Assembly: GCA_021160985.1 (NCBI GenBank)
Contig: JAGHBN010000058.1
Location: 1 to 7,841, forward strand
Source of the DNA: Thermococcus sp.
GTDB lineage: Archaea > Methanobacteriota_B > Thermococci > Thermococcales > Thermococcaceae
Reading direction: 5' to 3'
DNA: 7,841 bases
This document shows positions 1 to 5,477 of the stretch, one piece after another. A model generated the notes under the pieces. That model did no database searches, was not told the DNA's origin, and saw nothing but the letters and a program-made list of their open reading frames with translations. The stretch's first letter is position 1, and each line of letters starts with the position of its first letter. The position numbers were made by a program, and so were the translations under genes.

Positions 1-26
1 GATATAACGAGCTTGAAGGTCGCCAT
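1..26 (-). CDS. rps6e: 30S ribosomal protein S6e, N-terminal start only (partial)
   Basis: Only the first eight codons and two bases of the ninth are inside the window, reading MATFKLVI then probably S. This matches my memory of the N-terminus of archaeal S6e, a small-subunit ribosomal protein. The start is supported by a very strong purine-rich ribosome binding site, GGAGGTG, at 34-40 on the minus strand, about seven bases before the ATG, with a second GGAGG closer to it. The rest of the gene lies to the left. It is divergent from the sec61-beta gene. The call rests on nine residues plus typical archaeal context, so it is good but not certain. Confidence 0.75.
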
Positions 27-97
27 TTCCTCCCACCTCCTGTGTCATTAGCGGGATTCATTGGGTAAACCCCTTATCCACCATGGGCTGCGGGTTA

Positions 98-110
98 TCT
101 TTTAAAAAGT
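98..110 (-). promoter_or_regulatory. Candidate TATA box for rps6e
   Basis: On the minus strand this reads ACTTTTTAAAAG, an AT-rich core resembling the thermococcal TATA box. It would place transcription start near 75, giving a leader of about 50 nt that contains the strong ribosome binding site of rps6e. No better TATA-like stretch lies between it and the start codon. This is inferred from position and composition only. Confidence 0.4.
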
Positions 111-125
111 TTCTCCCTATCAAAA

Positions 126-135
126 CTTTTTTATA
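126..135 (+). promoter_or_regulatory. Candidate TATA box for sec61-beta
   Basis: CTTTTTTATA lies about 40 bases upstream of the sec61-beta ATG at 173. With the usual 25-base offset, transcription would start near 157. That leaves a short leader that just includes the ribosome binding site GGGGTGA at 160-166. Confidence 0.5.
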
Positions 136-172
136 CTTTCCCTGTGGTAGCCATTCTAAGGGGTGAGAGAAA

Positions 173-346
173 ATGGCGAGAGAAAAGACCACACTTCCAC
201 CGACCGGTGCCGGCCTCATGAGGTTCTTCGACGAGGACACGAGAGCAATAAAAATATCGCCGAAGGGCGTTATAGCCCTGACCCTGATACTCGTCGCAAT
301 AGAGGTCCTCCTCCACGCCTTCGGGTCCCAGATATTTGGGGCCTAA
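173..346 (+). CDS. Preprotein translocase subunit Sec61-beta (archaeal SecG-position subunit)
   Basis: This 57-residue protein is the small third subunit of the archaeal Sec61/SecYE-beta channel, which moves proteins across or into the cytoplasmic membrane. A short polar N-terminus holds the typical motif LPPTGAGLMRFF (residues 8-19). A charged stretch and the ISPKGVI segment (29-34) follow, then one hydrophobic membrane segment at about 33-51 (VIALTLILVAIEVLLHAF), giving a C-terminal tail-anchor topology. Length and motif order match archaeal Sec61-beta, usually 50-60 residues. The ATG at 173 has GGGGTGA six bases before it. The stop TAA (344-346) overlaps the stop codon of the opposing coiled-coil gene by four bases. 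SecY and SecE are not in the window, as is normal for archaea. Confidence 0.93.
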   Translation: MAREKTTLPPTGAGLMRFFDEDTRAIKISPKGVIALTLILVAIEVLLHAFGSQIFGA

Positions 347-999
347 ATGAAGCTCGTCTTCTTTAATCCCCTTGCATTGAGTTCTTCGTTTATTATTGCC
401 CTCACAACTTCTTCCAGCTGGCTCTGGATGAGTTTGTCGACGTCTTCCTTGAGCTTGTCCATGTCGTGCCTTATTCCCTCGAGCAGCCTTATGTAGTCCC
501 TCGCCATTTCAAGCTGTCCCTCCTGCCTCACAAGCTGCTCCTTGAGGTGCTCGAAGTCCTCCTTCATGATGTGGAGCTTTCTGATCTCGCGTTCGAGTTC
601 CTCAACCTTCTTTGTGAGGTTGAAGTTCTCCTCCTTCAGGCGCTCTATCATCTTCTCCTTGGCCTCCAACTCCCTCATTAGCGAGTTGTACTCTTCGGCT
701 ATCTGATTGAGCCTCTCTATATCCCTCAGCGGCGGGACCTTGCCGTCTCCGAGGATTATGACGTCGGGGCCGACGTTGACTATCTCACTGGGCCTTATTT
801 TCATCTTCTTTTCGCTTGAGAACATGCTCTGGCCCTTTCCGAGGTTCTCGATTTCCTTCATCTTCAGAATGAAGTAGAACTGGTCGCCCTCAACTTCAAC
901 GTTTATGTCGGTCACGAATCCGAGAATCTTCCCCTCGGTGAGCGAGACAACAAACTTGTTTATAAGCTGGTTGGCTTTCGTTTCTGCACCCTCAGGCAT
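343..999 (-). CDS. PRC-barrel-like / coiled-coil protein of unknown function
   Basis: This is a 218-residue protein I do not recognise by name. Residues about 13-83 look like a PRC-barrel-type beta domain: the segment LTEGKILGFVTDINVEVEGD (20-39), a beta strand FYFILKMK, then a charged loop and IRPSEIVNVGPDVIIL (68-83). Residues about 92-195 form a long, highly charged heptad-like coiled coil (IERLKEENFNLTKKVEELER at 118-137), followed by an amphipathic C-terminal helix. It has no membrane segment or signal peptide. I chose ATG 997-999 (MPEGAETKAN) because GGTGAT sits about four bases before it; a GTG at 1006-1008 and an ATG at 1003-1005 are possible but sit inside that ribosome binding site. 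A PRC barrel followed by a coiled coil is the domain order of crenarchaeal CdvA, but homology cannot be claimed from this sequence alone. The gene is monocistronic and convergent with sec61-beta. Confidence 0.8.
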   Translation of the reverse strand: MPEGAETKANQLINKFVVSLTEGKILGFVTDINVEVEGDQFYFILKMKEIENLGKGQSMFSSEKKMKIRPSEIVNVGPDVIILGDGKVPPLRDIERLNQIAEEYNSLMRELEAKEKMIERLKEENFNLTKKVEELEREIRKLHIMKEDFEHLKEQLVRQEGQLEMARDYIRLLEGIRHDMDKLKEDVDKLIQSQLEEVVRAIINEELNARGLKKTSFI

Positions 1000-1052
1000 T
1001 TGCATCACCGCTTTTCATTTGGCCCTTGGAATACTTAACCTTTCCGCCAACC

Positions 1053-1060
1053 CTTATAAG
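1053..1060. promoter_or_regulatory. Palindromic TATA box, possibly shared by engB and the divergent coiled-coil gene
   Basis: CTTATAAG is a perfect 8-bp palindrome in the 93-bp gap between two divergent starts. Read on plus, it predicts a start near 1082, about 11 bases before the engB ATG at 1093. Read on minus, it predicts a start near 1030, about 31 bases before the coiled-coil ATG at 999. Both distances are normal for archaeal promoters, and no other equally good TATA-like sequence is evident in the gap. Confidence 0.5.
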
Positions 1061-1092
1061 CCGGGATGCCCTCCCTATGTAGGGGGACGGCG

Positions 1093-1671
1093 ATGATAAT
1101 ATTCGTGGGAAGGTCCAACGTTGGAAAGAGCACGCTCATCTTTGCGCTCACCGGAAAGTGGGTCAAGCGGGGTAAACGACCGGGGGTCACCAGAAAGCCT
1201 GTGGAGGTCAACTGGAGGAACAGGAAAGTGGTGGATATGCCCGGATTTGGGTTCATGAGCGGCGTTCCGAAAACGAAGCAGGAGAAGGTCAAAGATGAGA
1301 TAGTGAAGTTCATCGAGGAGAACGCAGAGGACATAGAGCTGGCAGTCCTTGTGATTGATGGAAAGGCCGCTCCGGAGATTATAGAGCGCTGGGAGAAGAG
1401 GGGCGAGATCCCTATAGATGTTGAGTTCTTTGAGTTCCTCCGGGAGCTTGGGATACCAACCCTGGTGGCCGTAAACAAGATCGACAAGGTGAGGAATCTA
1501 AGGGCGACCATAACGTACCTGGCGGAGAAGTTCGGTGTGCCCTACAGCCAGATTGACGAAGTCTTTGTCCCGGTGTCTGCCAAGTTTGGAAAAAACATTA
1601 ATTTCCTTGCAAAGAAAATTTGGAAATTTTTGGAAGGAGAATCTGCTCAGAGGAGTTCCAGCACGACGTGA
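1093..1671 (+). CDS. engB: GTP-binding protein EngB/YihA family (TRAFAC GTPase, ribosome biogenesis)
   Basis: This 192-residue single-domain P-loop GTPase has all the motifs in order: G1 GRSNVGKS (6-13), a G2 threonine in PGVTRK (30-35), G3 DMPGFG (48-53), G4 NKID (128-131) and G5 SAK (162-164). The GRSNVGKS and PGFG signatures are diagnostic of the EngB/YihA/YsxC family. Bacterial members act in late assembly of the large ribosomal subunit; the archaeal role is inferred. The ATG at 1093 is preferred over one at 1066, because GGGGGA lies about six bases before it, it begins directly at beta-1 (MIIFVGRSN), and the predicted transcription start lies between the two. The last 25 bases overlap the opposing regulator gene, so the C-terminal tail (AQRSSSTT) is constrained by the other strand. 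The tail is short and low-complexity, probably disordered. Confidence 0.92.
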   Translation: MIIFVGRSNVGKSTLIFALTGKWVKRGKRPGVTRKPVEVNWRNRKVVDMPGFGFMSGVPKTKQEKVKDEIVKFIEENAEDIELAVLVIDGKAAPEIIERWEKRGEIPIDVEFFEFLRELGIPTLVAVNKIDKVRNLRATITYLAEKFGVPYSQIDEVFVPVSAKFGKNINFLAKKIWKFLEGESAQRSSSTT

Positions 1672-2111
1672 GTTATGGTCTCCTTCACTCCCTCCAGGGA
1701 GGCTATGTCCTCAAGTATTTCATCGAGGCGCTGTTTGTCGGCTTCGATTATCAAGTCTATATCTCCAGTGACGCGGTAGATGCGCTTGATTTTCATATTC
1801 TTGATGGCGTCGTAGACCTGCTTTCTCTTTGTAGGCTCTATCCTTACGAAGACGAAAACGTCTCCCTTTCTCTCTCCTAGGAGGTCGAGAGCCTTCTCTG
1901 TGAGGTCTATAAAGCCCCTTCCCGTCCTGATATACCCGAGCTCCTTCAGGACTTTGAGGTGGTTGCTGAGGGCCTGCCTCGTAATTCCGAGTTCTTCTGC
2001 GAGTTCATCCTGCGTCTTCTCGACTGTGTGCACTTCTATGCTTTTCCCTTCATCGTAGAGCTTTCTGAGAAGCTTTATCTGCCTGGGAGTCAGGGTTCCT
2101 TTAACATCCAT
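1647..2111 (-). CDS. Lrp/AsnC-like transcriptional regulator (winged HTH plus RAM-type ligand domain)
   Basis: This is a 154-residue DNA-binding regulator. Residues about 5-75 form a winged helix-turn-helix; the recognition region TQDELAEELGITRQALSNHL (33-52) is clear and is followed by the wing, KELGYIRTGRGFIDLTEKA. Residues about 84-153 form an alpha-beta sandwich like the Lrp/AsnC RAM domain, with the family's glycine-aspartate turn in YRVTGDIDLIIEAD (112-125) and the ending VKETITHVVLELL. Size and layout match Lrp-family proteins, though the HTH is somewhat ArsR/MarR-like. Effector and targets cannot be told from sequence. The ATG at 2111 has GGAGGG six bases upstream. Dyads over its promoter suggest autoregulation. 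It overlaps engB tail-to-tail by 25 bases and is divergent from the polynucleotide kinase gene, which could be a target. Confidence 0.87.
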   Translation of the reverse strand: MDVKGTLTPRQIKLLRKLYDEGKSIEVHTVEKTQDELAEELGITRQALSNHLKVLKELGYIRTGRGFIDLTEKALDLLGERKGDVFVFVRIEPTKRKQVYDAIKNMKIKRIYRVTGDIDLIIEADKQRLDEILEDIASLEGVKETITHVVLELL

Positions 2112-2135
2112 CTTTAGCCCTCCTGCCTATTTTTA

Positions 2136-2156
2136 GGTTTACATGTTTATTAAACC
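2136..2156. promoter_or_regulatory. Inverted repeat over the regulator's TATA box (candidate operator)
   Basis: GGTTTA (2136-2141) and TAAACC (2151-2156) form a perfect 6-bp inverted repeat with a 9-base spacer. The right arm overlaps the minus-strand TATA-like TTTAATAAA (2146-2154), which predicts transcription start near 2124, just before the GGAGGG ribosome binding site at 2118-2123. A second dyad, CCTA-TTTT-TAGG (2126-2137), abuts it at the predicted start. Lrp-type regulators commonly bind dyads at their own promoter. The operator role is inferred. Confidence 0.4.
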
Positions 2157-2213
2157 AACGGGCTCTAAGGCCAATGTAAATTTTGATTCCCTAATTCCTT
2201 GGTAGAACACGGG

Positions 2214-2243
2214 TTATAAGTCTTTCCTCGGTTAAATTTTTAT
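2214..2243 (+). promoter_or_regulatory. Candidate promoter of the polynucleotide kinase gene
   Basis: Two TATA-like stretches lie upstream of the ATG at 2266: TTATAA (2214-2219), predicting a start near 2242, and TTAAATTTTTAT (2232-2243), predicting a start near 2263. The second would give a leaderless or nearly leaderless mRNA, consistent with the lack of any ribosome binding site before the ATG. Sequence alone does not decide between them. Confidence 0.45.
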
Positions 2244-2265
2244 TCCTTTGGTTGTACTTTTCACC

Positions 2266-3336
2266 ATGAACAAAGCAGTCTACACCAGGGACGTTCCCCC
2301 GGACCGTTGCGATGCACTCCAGCTTCTGCTCGGAGAGGCCGAAAAAGACCATATAAAAGTCATGGTAGTCGGCGGCACAGACAGCGGTAAGACCACCCTC
2401 CTGACGTTTCTCATGAACGAGTTCATCGCCCGGGGACTGAGCGTCACGGTTGTTGATTCTGACGTGGGGCAGAAGAGCATCCTTCCCCCGGCCACGATAA
2501 GTTTGGGTGTCCCGAGGGGCCCCATTTCCTCCCCCAGCGAGCTGGAGGGTGTACTGCACTACTTTATCGGAACTACCTCTCCTGGGCAGTACGCGGGGGA
2601 AATGGCTCTGGGTGTTGCCAAGCTGGCGGAGATTGCGTCGAAGACTGCCGACGTTACGCTGATAGACACCACCGGTTTTGTAAGTGGTGTTGGGCTCGAG
2701 ATGAAGAGGCTCAAGGTTGAGCTGGTCAGGCCGGACTTCCTGATACTCCTTGAGAGGGAAGGGGAGCTCGAGCTACTCGCCCGCTCTGTGGGGCACCTGA
2801 CGAGGGTTATTCGGCTGAGCGTCAGCGATAAGGTGAGGGAGTACTCCAGGGAGGAGCGGAGGGAGGTTCGCAAGGAGAAGTGGAAGAGGTACTTTGAGAG
2901 CTCCTCCATCCTCGAGGTTGATCTCAGGAGGATAACCCCGACGGGAACCTCAATGTTCCAGGGGAGGGGGCTTAGCGGGGGGGAGAAGTCCCTCCTTTCC
3001 GAGGTCTTCGGCTGGATAGTCTTCGCCGGGTGGAAGAGCGACAGGTACGTCGTGGTGAAGGCTGATACCGGTGACTTCAGGCTCCCCCGGAGACCCAGCC
3101 TTCATGCCATAGACTTCGAAAAGTTGAGCAATCTGCTCGTCGGATTCATCAACGCCGAGGGCTTCTGCGAGGGTCTGGGGATACTGAAGTGGCTGCGGTT
3201 CAGTGAGATGAAAGCGGAGGTTCTGACACCCCTTTCAGAGGAGGCGCTTGAGAACGTGGTGGAGCTCAGGTTTGGAAGGATAAGGGTTCTCGAAAGCGGC
3301 GATGAGCTGGGTCTCCTTAGGAGGGAAGAACTTTAG
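2266..3336 (+). CDS. Polynucleotide 5'-kinase, Clp1/Grc3 family
   Basis: This 356-residue P-loop kinase should transfer the gamma-phosphate of ATP or another NTP to the 5'-hydroxyl of RNA or DNA, acting in the cytoplasm. It shows a Walker A VVGGTDSGKTT (34-44), the family's Walker B-like VVDSDVGQKSILPP (62-75) with the DxDxGQ signature, a TTGFVSGVG loop (135-143) typical of Clp1/Grc3, and an arginine/lysine-rich lid-like helix REERREVRKEKWKRYF (195-210). A C-terminal beta-rich domain follows (about 250-356). Length fits the characterised Pyrococcus horikoshii Clp1 homologue, a thermostable kinase of about 360 residues. The ATG at 2266 is chosen; a TTG at 2248 is in frame but has no ribosome binding site, and neither does the ATG, so translation is probably leaderless. 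A role in tRNA splicing or RNA repair is inferred from the family. It stands alone, divergent from the regulator. Confidence 0.9.
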   Translation: MNKAVYTRDVPPDRCDALQLLLGEAEKDHIKVMVVGGTDSGKTTLLTFLMNEFIARGLSVTVVDSDVGQKSILPPATISLGVPRGPISSPSELEGVLHYFIGTTSPGQYAGEMALGVAKLAEIASKTADVTLIDTTGFVSGVGLEMKRLKVELVRPDFLILLEREGELELLARSVGHLTRVIRLSVSDKVREYSREERREVRKEKWKRYFESSSILEVDLRRITPTGTSMFQGRGLSGGEKSLLSEVFGWIVFAGWKSDRYVVVKADTGDFRLPRRPSLHAIDFEKLSNLLVGFINAEGFCEGLGILKWLRFSEMKAEVLTPLSEEALENVVELRFGRIRVLESGDELGLLRREEL

Positions 3337-3342
3337 CAAAGG

Positions 3343-3352
3343 TTTTTTAAAT
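3343..3352 (+). promoter_or_regulatory. Candidate TATA box for the DGGGP synthase unit
   Basis: TTTTTTAAAT lies in the 45-base gap after the kinase gene and about 35 bases before the ATG at 3382. The predicted start near 3373 leaves a leader of under ten bases holding AGGTG (3371-3375). The same T-run could also end transcription of the upstream kinase gene. Confidence 0.5.
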
Positions 3353-3381
3353 CCAAACCCAAATCGAATTAGGTGCCCCTA

Positions 3382-4212
3382 ATGGAATTGAAGGCGTTCG
3401 TAGAAATCACGAGGCCTCACAACTGCATTTTGGCCGGTTTCGTCGGCCTATTGGGTGCTATCGTTGCTGTAGGGCACTTCCCAAGCCTGGAAAAGGCGAT
3501 CTTAACTTTCCTCGTTGTTACCCTCGGGTGCGCCGGGGGGAACACTATAAACGACTACTTTGACTACGAGATCGATAAAATAAACCGGCCCAACAGACCC
3601 CTCCCGCGGGGGGCTATGGGCAGGAAAACCGCCCTATGGTATTCCCTAGCCTTGATGGCCGTTGGTTTGCTCCTCTCCCTGCTGATAAACATCTACGCCT
3701 TTGTCATTGCTTTCATAGCGTATACCGCGATGATACTCTATGCGTGGAAGCTCAAGCCCCTCCCCTTCGTGGGGAACCTCGTGGTGGCCGGTTTGACTGG
3801 TGTAACTCCCCTCTACGGCGCCATAGCTGTAGAAAAAATAGGGCTTGCTGGCTACCTTGCCCTCTGTGCGTTCCTGGTCAACGTGGCGAGGGAAGTTGTG
3901 AAGGACATAGAGGATGTTGAGGGAGACCTCAGCAAGGGCGCAAGGACCCTTCCGATAGTCTGGGGCAAGAAAAAGGCCGCGTACGTTGGGGCACTGTTTG
4001 CCGTTCTCACGGTTGTAGCGTCGGTTCTGCCTATAAAGGCAGGGGTGGGCCTCGGCTACTACGCCATGGTTCCTGTAGATGCCCTTATATTATACTCAGC
4101 ATACCTCATACTGAAGAGTCAGGATGAGAGGACGGCGCACAAGTCTCAGAAGCTGCTTAAAATCAGCATATTCTTGGCCGTCACGGCCTTCATGATTGCC
4201 GCTCTGTGGTGA
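3382..4212 (+). CDS. Digeranylgeranylglyceryl phosphate synthase (UbiA prenyltransferase family)
   Basis: This 276-residue integral membrane prenyltransferase is predicted to attach the second geranylgeranyl chain to GGGP, giving DGGGP, the second ether-bond step of archaeal membrane lipid synthesis. The two UbiA aspartate motifs that bind Mg-diphosphate are present: NDYFDYEIDKINRPNRP (57-73) and REVVKDIEDVEGD (170-182), the latter followed by GARTLPIVWG. About eight or nine hydrophobic segments span the protein, for example 17-31, 38-53, 86-103, 105-121, 132-149, 156-168, 199-216, 228-245 and 259-275. ATG 3382 is preferred to GTG 3373 because AGGTG is six bases before it. Other UbiA paralogues exist, so the substrate is inferred, but a short N-terminus ending in ITRPHN is typical of the archaeal DGGGP group. 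It probably shares a transcript with the next gene, 12 bases downstream. Confidence 0.9.
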   Translation: MELKAFVEITRPHNCILAGFVGLLGAIVAVGHFPSLEKAILTFLVVTLGCAGGNTINDYFDYEIDKINRPNRPLPRGAMGRKTALWYSLALMAVGLLLSLLINIYAFVIAFIAYTAMILYAWKLKPLPFVGNLVVAGLTGVTPLYGAIAVEKIGLAGYLALCAFLVNVAREVVKDIEDVEGDLSKGARTLPIVWGKKKAAYVGALFAVLTVVASVLPIKAGVGLGYYAMVPVDALILYSAYLILKSQDERTAHKSQKLLKISIFLAVTAFMIAALW

Positions 4213-4224
4213 GGAGGTGAGAAA

Positions 4225-4605
4225 ATGGAGTTTAAGGAGGAGTTAATTGAGGCCCTTGAGGGCGACGGCCTGTGGACCGTCATTGCGTTCAAAACTCCCC
4301 ACGGCCCGGGGAGGACGCTAGAGGAGGTTCTCAAGGTAATCGAAGAGGCTGGCTGGGAGGTCACCTTCAAGGCCAACTGGTGGACCGCGGACATCCCTTA
4401 CGGGCTCATCCGCGTTGACATAAAAAAGGACGGAAGGGAGAAGATTTTCCTGGGCAAATGGATACTCGGCGACTCATGCCAGCTCCTGAAGCTTGAGAAC
4501 ATGGAGCTTGAGAAGGGACGGGACGAGTTCTTCAGAATGGTCGACAGCATAACCTCAACGCTCATTCACGACCCGGTCATAAGGACTATGAGGGAGCAGT
4601 ACTGA
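4225..4605 (+). CDS. Conserved-looking protein of unknown function, co-transcribed with DGGGP synthase
   Basis: I do not recognise this 126-residue soluble protein. It has an alpha-beta character: helix 3-12, strand LWTVIAFKT (16-24), helix TLEEVLKVIEEAG (31-43), strands WEVTFKANWW (44-53) and GLIRVDIKKDG (60-70), strand KIFLGKWILGD (73-83), and a C-terminal helix REEL-like region GRDEFFRMVDSITSTLI (98-114). It is rich in tryptophan (W17, W44, W52, W53, W79), has one cysteine (C85), and has no membrane segment or metal motif. The ATG has a near-perfect ribosome binding site, GGAGGTGA (4213-4220), immediately after the DGGGP synthase stop, so it is very likely the second gene of that operon. 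Codon use and composition match its neighbours, which supports a real gene. A link to lipid synthesis is suggested only by position. Confidence 0.8.
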   Translation: MEFKEELIEALEGDGLWTVIAFKTPHGPGRTLEEVLKVIEEAGWEVTFKANWWTADIPYGLIRVDIKKDGREKIFLGKWILGDSCQLLKLENMELEKGRDEFFRMVDSITSTLIHDPVIRTMREQY

Positions 4606-4611
4606 GAACTG

Positions 4612-4665
4612 GCTCTCGGAGAGCGTCTTTCATTTATTTCTTCATGGAAAAAGAAGTGAAAAATT
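4612..4665. terminator. Convergent transcription terminator zone
   Basis: Between two facing units, the inverted repeat GCTCTC-G-GAGAGC (4612-4624) is followed on plus by a T-rich stretch (about 4626-4642), which suits ending the DGGGP synthase unit. On the minus strand, downstream of rpa32, the run TTTTTC then CTTCTTTTTCC (about 4643-4665) offers T-tracts of the kind archaeal RNA polymerase uses to stop. No further gene is visible in this 68-base gap. Confidence 0.55.
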
Positions 4666-4673
4666 TGGGGGCC

Positions 4674-5477
4674 TCAAAGCGGCTCATAGTAGCCGATTTC
4701 GGGCTCGTAAATCTCCCCGTCTGCGAGAAGTCTGGTTATGGCCTCTTCTATTATTTCCTCCTCGAAGTCTGAAGAGAGCTTCTTGATGATGAACTTGTGG
4801 GACAGCGCCTTGCCCTTCTCCCTGAGCAGCTCAAGAACTGCCTGCTTGGCCTTCTCGAGCTCGGGCTTCTCCTGCAGTTCTTCCTCCTCAACGGGCTCCT
4901 CTTCGACTATCTCTTCATCCAGTGCCCTCTGTTCGAGCATCAGAGTGTAGAGCTCGTCTATCGTCATCAGCAGGTCCTCGCTGACTCCCTTGTTCTTGGC
5001 TATGACCTTGGCCTTGGCCGTTATTCCGTAGCGGTCGTAGATTTCGAAGGCTATCCTGGCCTTCTTGACGTGTTCAACCTTCTCCTTCAGGGTCTCGAAT
5101 CTGTGCAGTATCCACATGTTGGGGCTGACCTTGGAAACGCCCTCCACGAGTATCTGCTTGTCGTCGCGCCATTCGGCCACCTTCCCTATGATCTGGACGA
5201 GGTCTCCTTTCTTGACGAGCTTCACAAAGCGCGTGTTCTCGCGGAAGCCAAAGACCCAGAGGGTGCCTGTGCCGTCGTCAATCTGGAAACGTCCGTAGGT
5301 CTCGTCGTCGCTTATCATGGGGTCTCTGACGACAGTTGCAACCACCTTGACGCGGTAAACCTTCCTCGCGTCCCTGGTTATGAGGTAGTTGGGCTCGAAA
5401 TCGCCCTCGCTCCTGACGTAGTAGCCGTCAATGATGTCCTTCAGGTAAACCCTGCTTGCTGGAAGGCGCTTTTTCAT
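4674..5477 (-). CDS. rpa32: Replication protein A, 32-kDa subunit (RPA32)
   Basis: This 267-residue subunit belongs to the heterotrimeric archaeal RPA that coats single-stranded DNA in replication, repair and recombination. Residues about 38-120 form an OB fold (KVYRVKVVATVVRDP, then FQIDDGTGTLWVFGF at 64-78, then GDLVQIIGKVAEW at 91-103). A helical region (126-183) follows, which would pair with the other subunits. After that come an acidic linker of mostly glutamate (187-203) and a C-terminal winged helix (about 206-267: KAKQAVLELLREKGKALSHK, IIEEAITRLLADGEIYEPE). OB fold plus C-terminal wHTH is the layout of eukaryotic RPA2/RPA32, where the wHTH recruits repair proteins. The start ATG overlaps the rpa14 stop as ATGA, with GAGGTGAGGAGG just before it. 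It is the last gene of the operon. Confidence 0.93.
   Translation of the reverse strand: MKKRLPASRVYLKDIIDGYYVRSEGDFEPNYLITRDARKVYRVKVVATVVRDPMISDDETYGRFQIDDGTGTLWVFGFRENTRFVKLVKKGDLVQIIGKVAEWRDDKQILVEGVSKVSPNMWILHRFETLKEKVEHVKKARIAFEIYDRYGITAKAKVIAKNKGVSEDLLMTIDELYTLMLEQRALDEEIVEEEPVEEEELQEKPELEKAKQAVLELLREKGKALSHKFIIKKLSSDFEEEIIEEAITRLLADGEIYEPEIGYYEPL

Noticed and set aside
62..110. Possible upstream short reading frames in the rps6e leader (minus strand)
   Set aside because: They have no ribosome binding sites, run out of frame into rps6e, and their peptides look random.
466..681. Leucine-rich plus-strand frame that resembles a membrane peptide
   Set aside because: It is the antisense of the glutamate/lysine coiled coil: CTC/CTT leucine codons mirror GAG/AAG. 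No start signals.
1035..1511. 158-codon minus-strand open frame opposite engB
   Set aside because: Serine/threonine/phenylalanine-rich shadow of the engB codons; engB carries all G motifs.
2248..2265. TTG start for the kinase gene, adding six residues
   Set aside because: The extension (after the TTG: VVLFT) has no ribosome binding site, is hydrophobic and unlike the family start; the ATG at 2266 fits the predicted transcription start.
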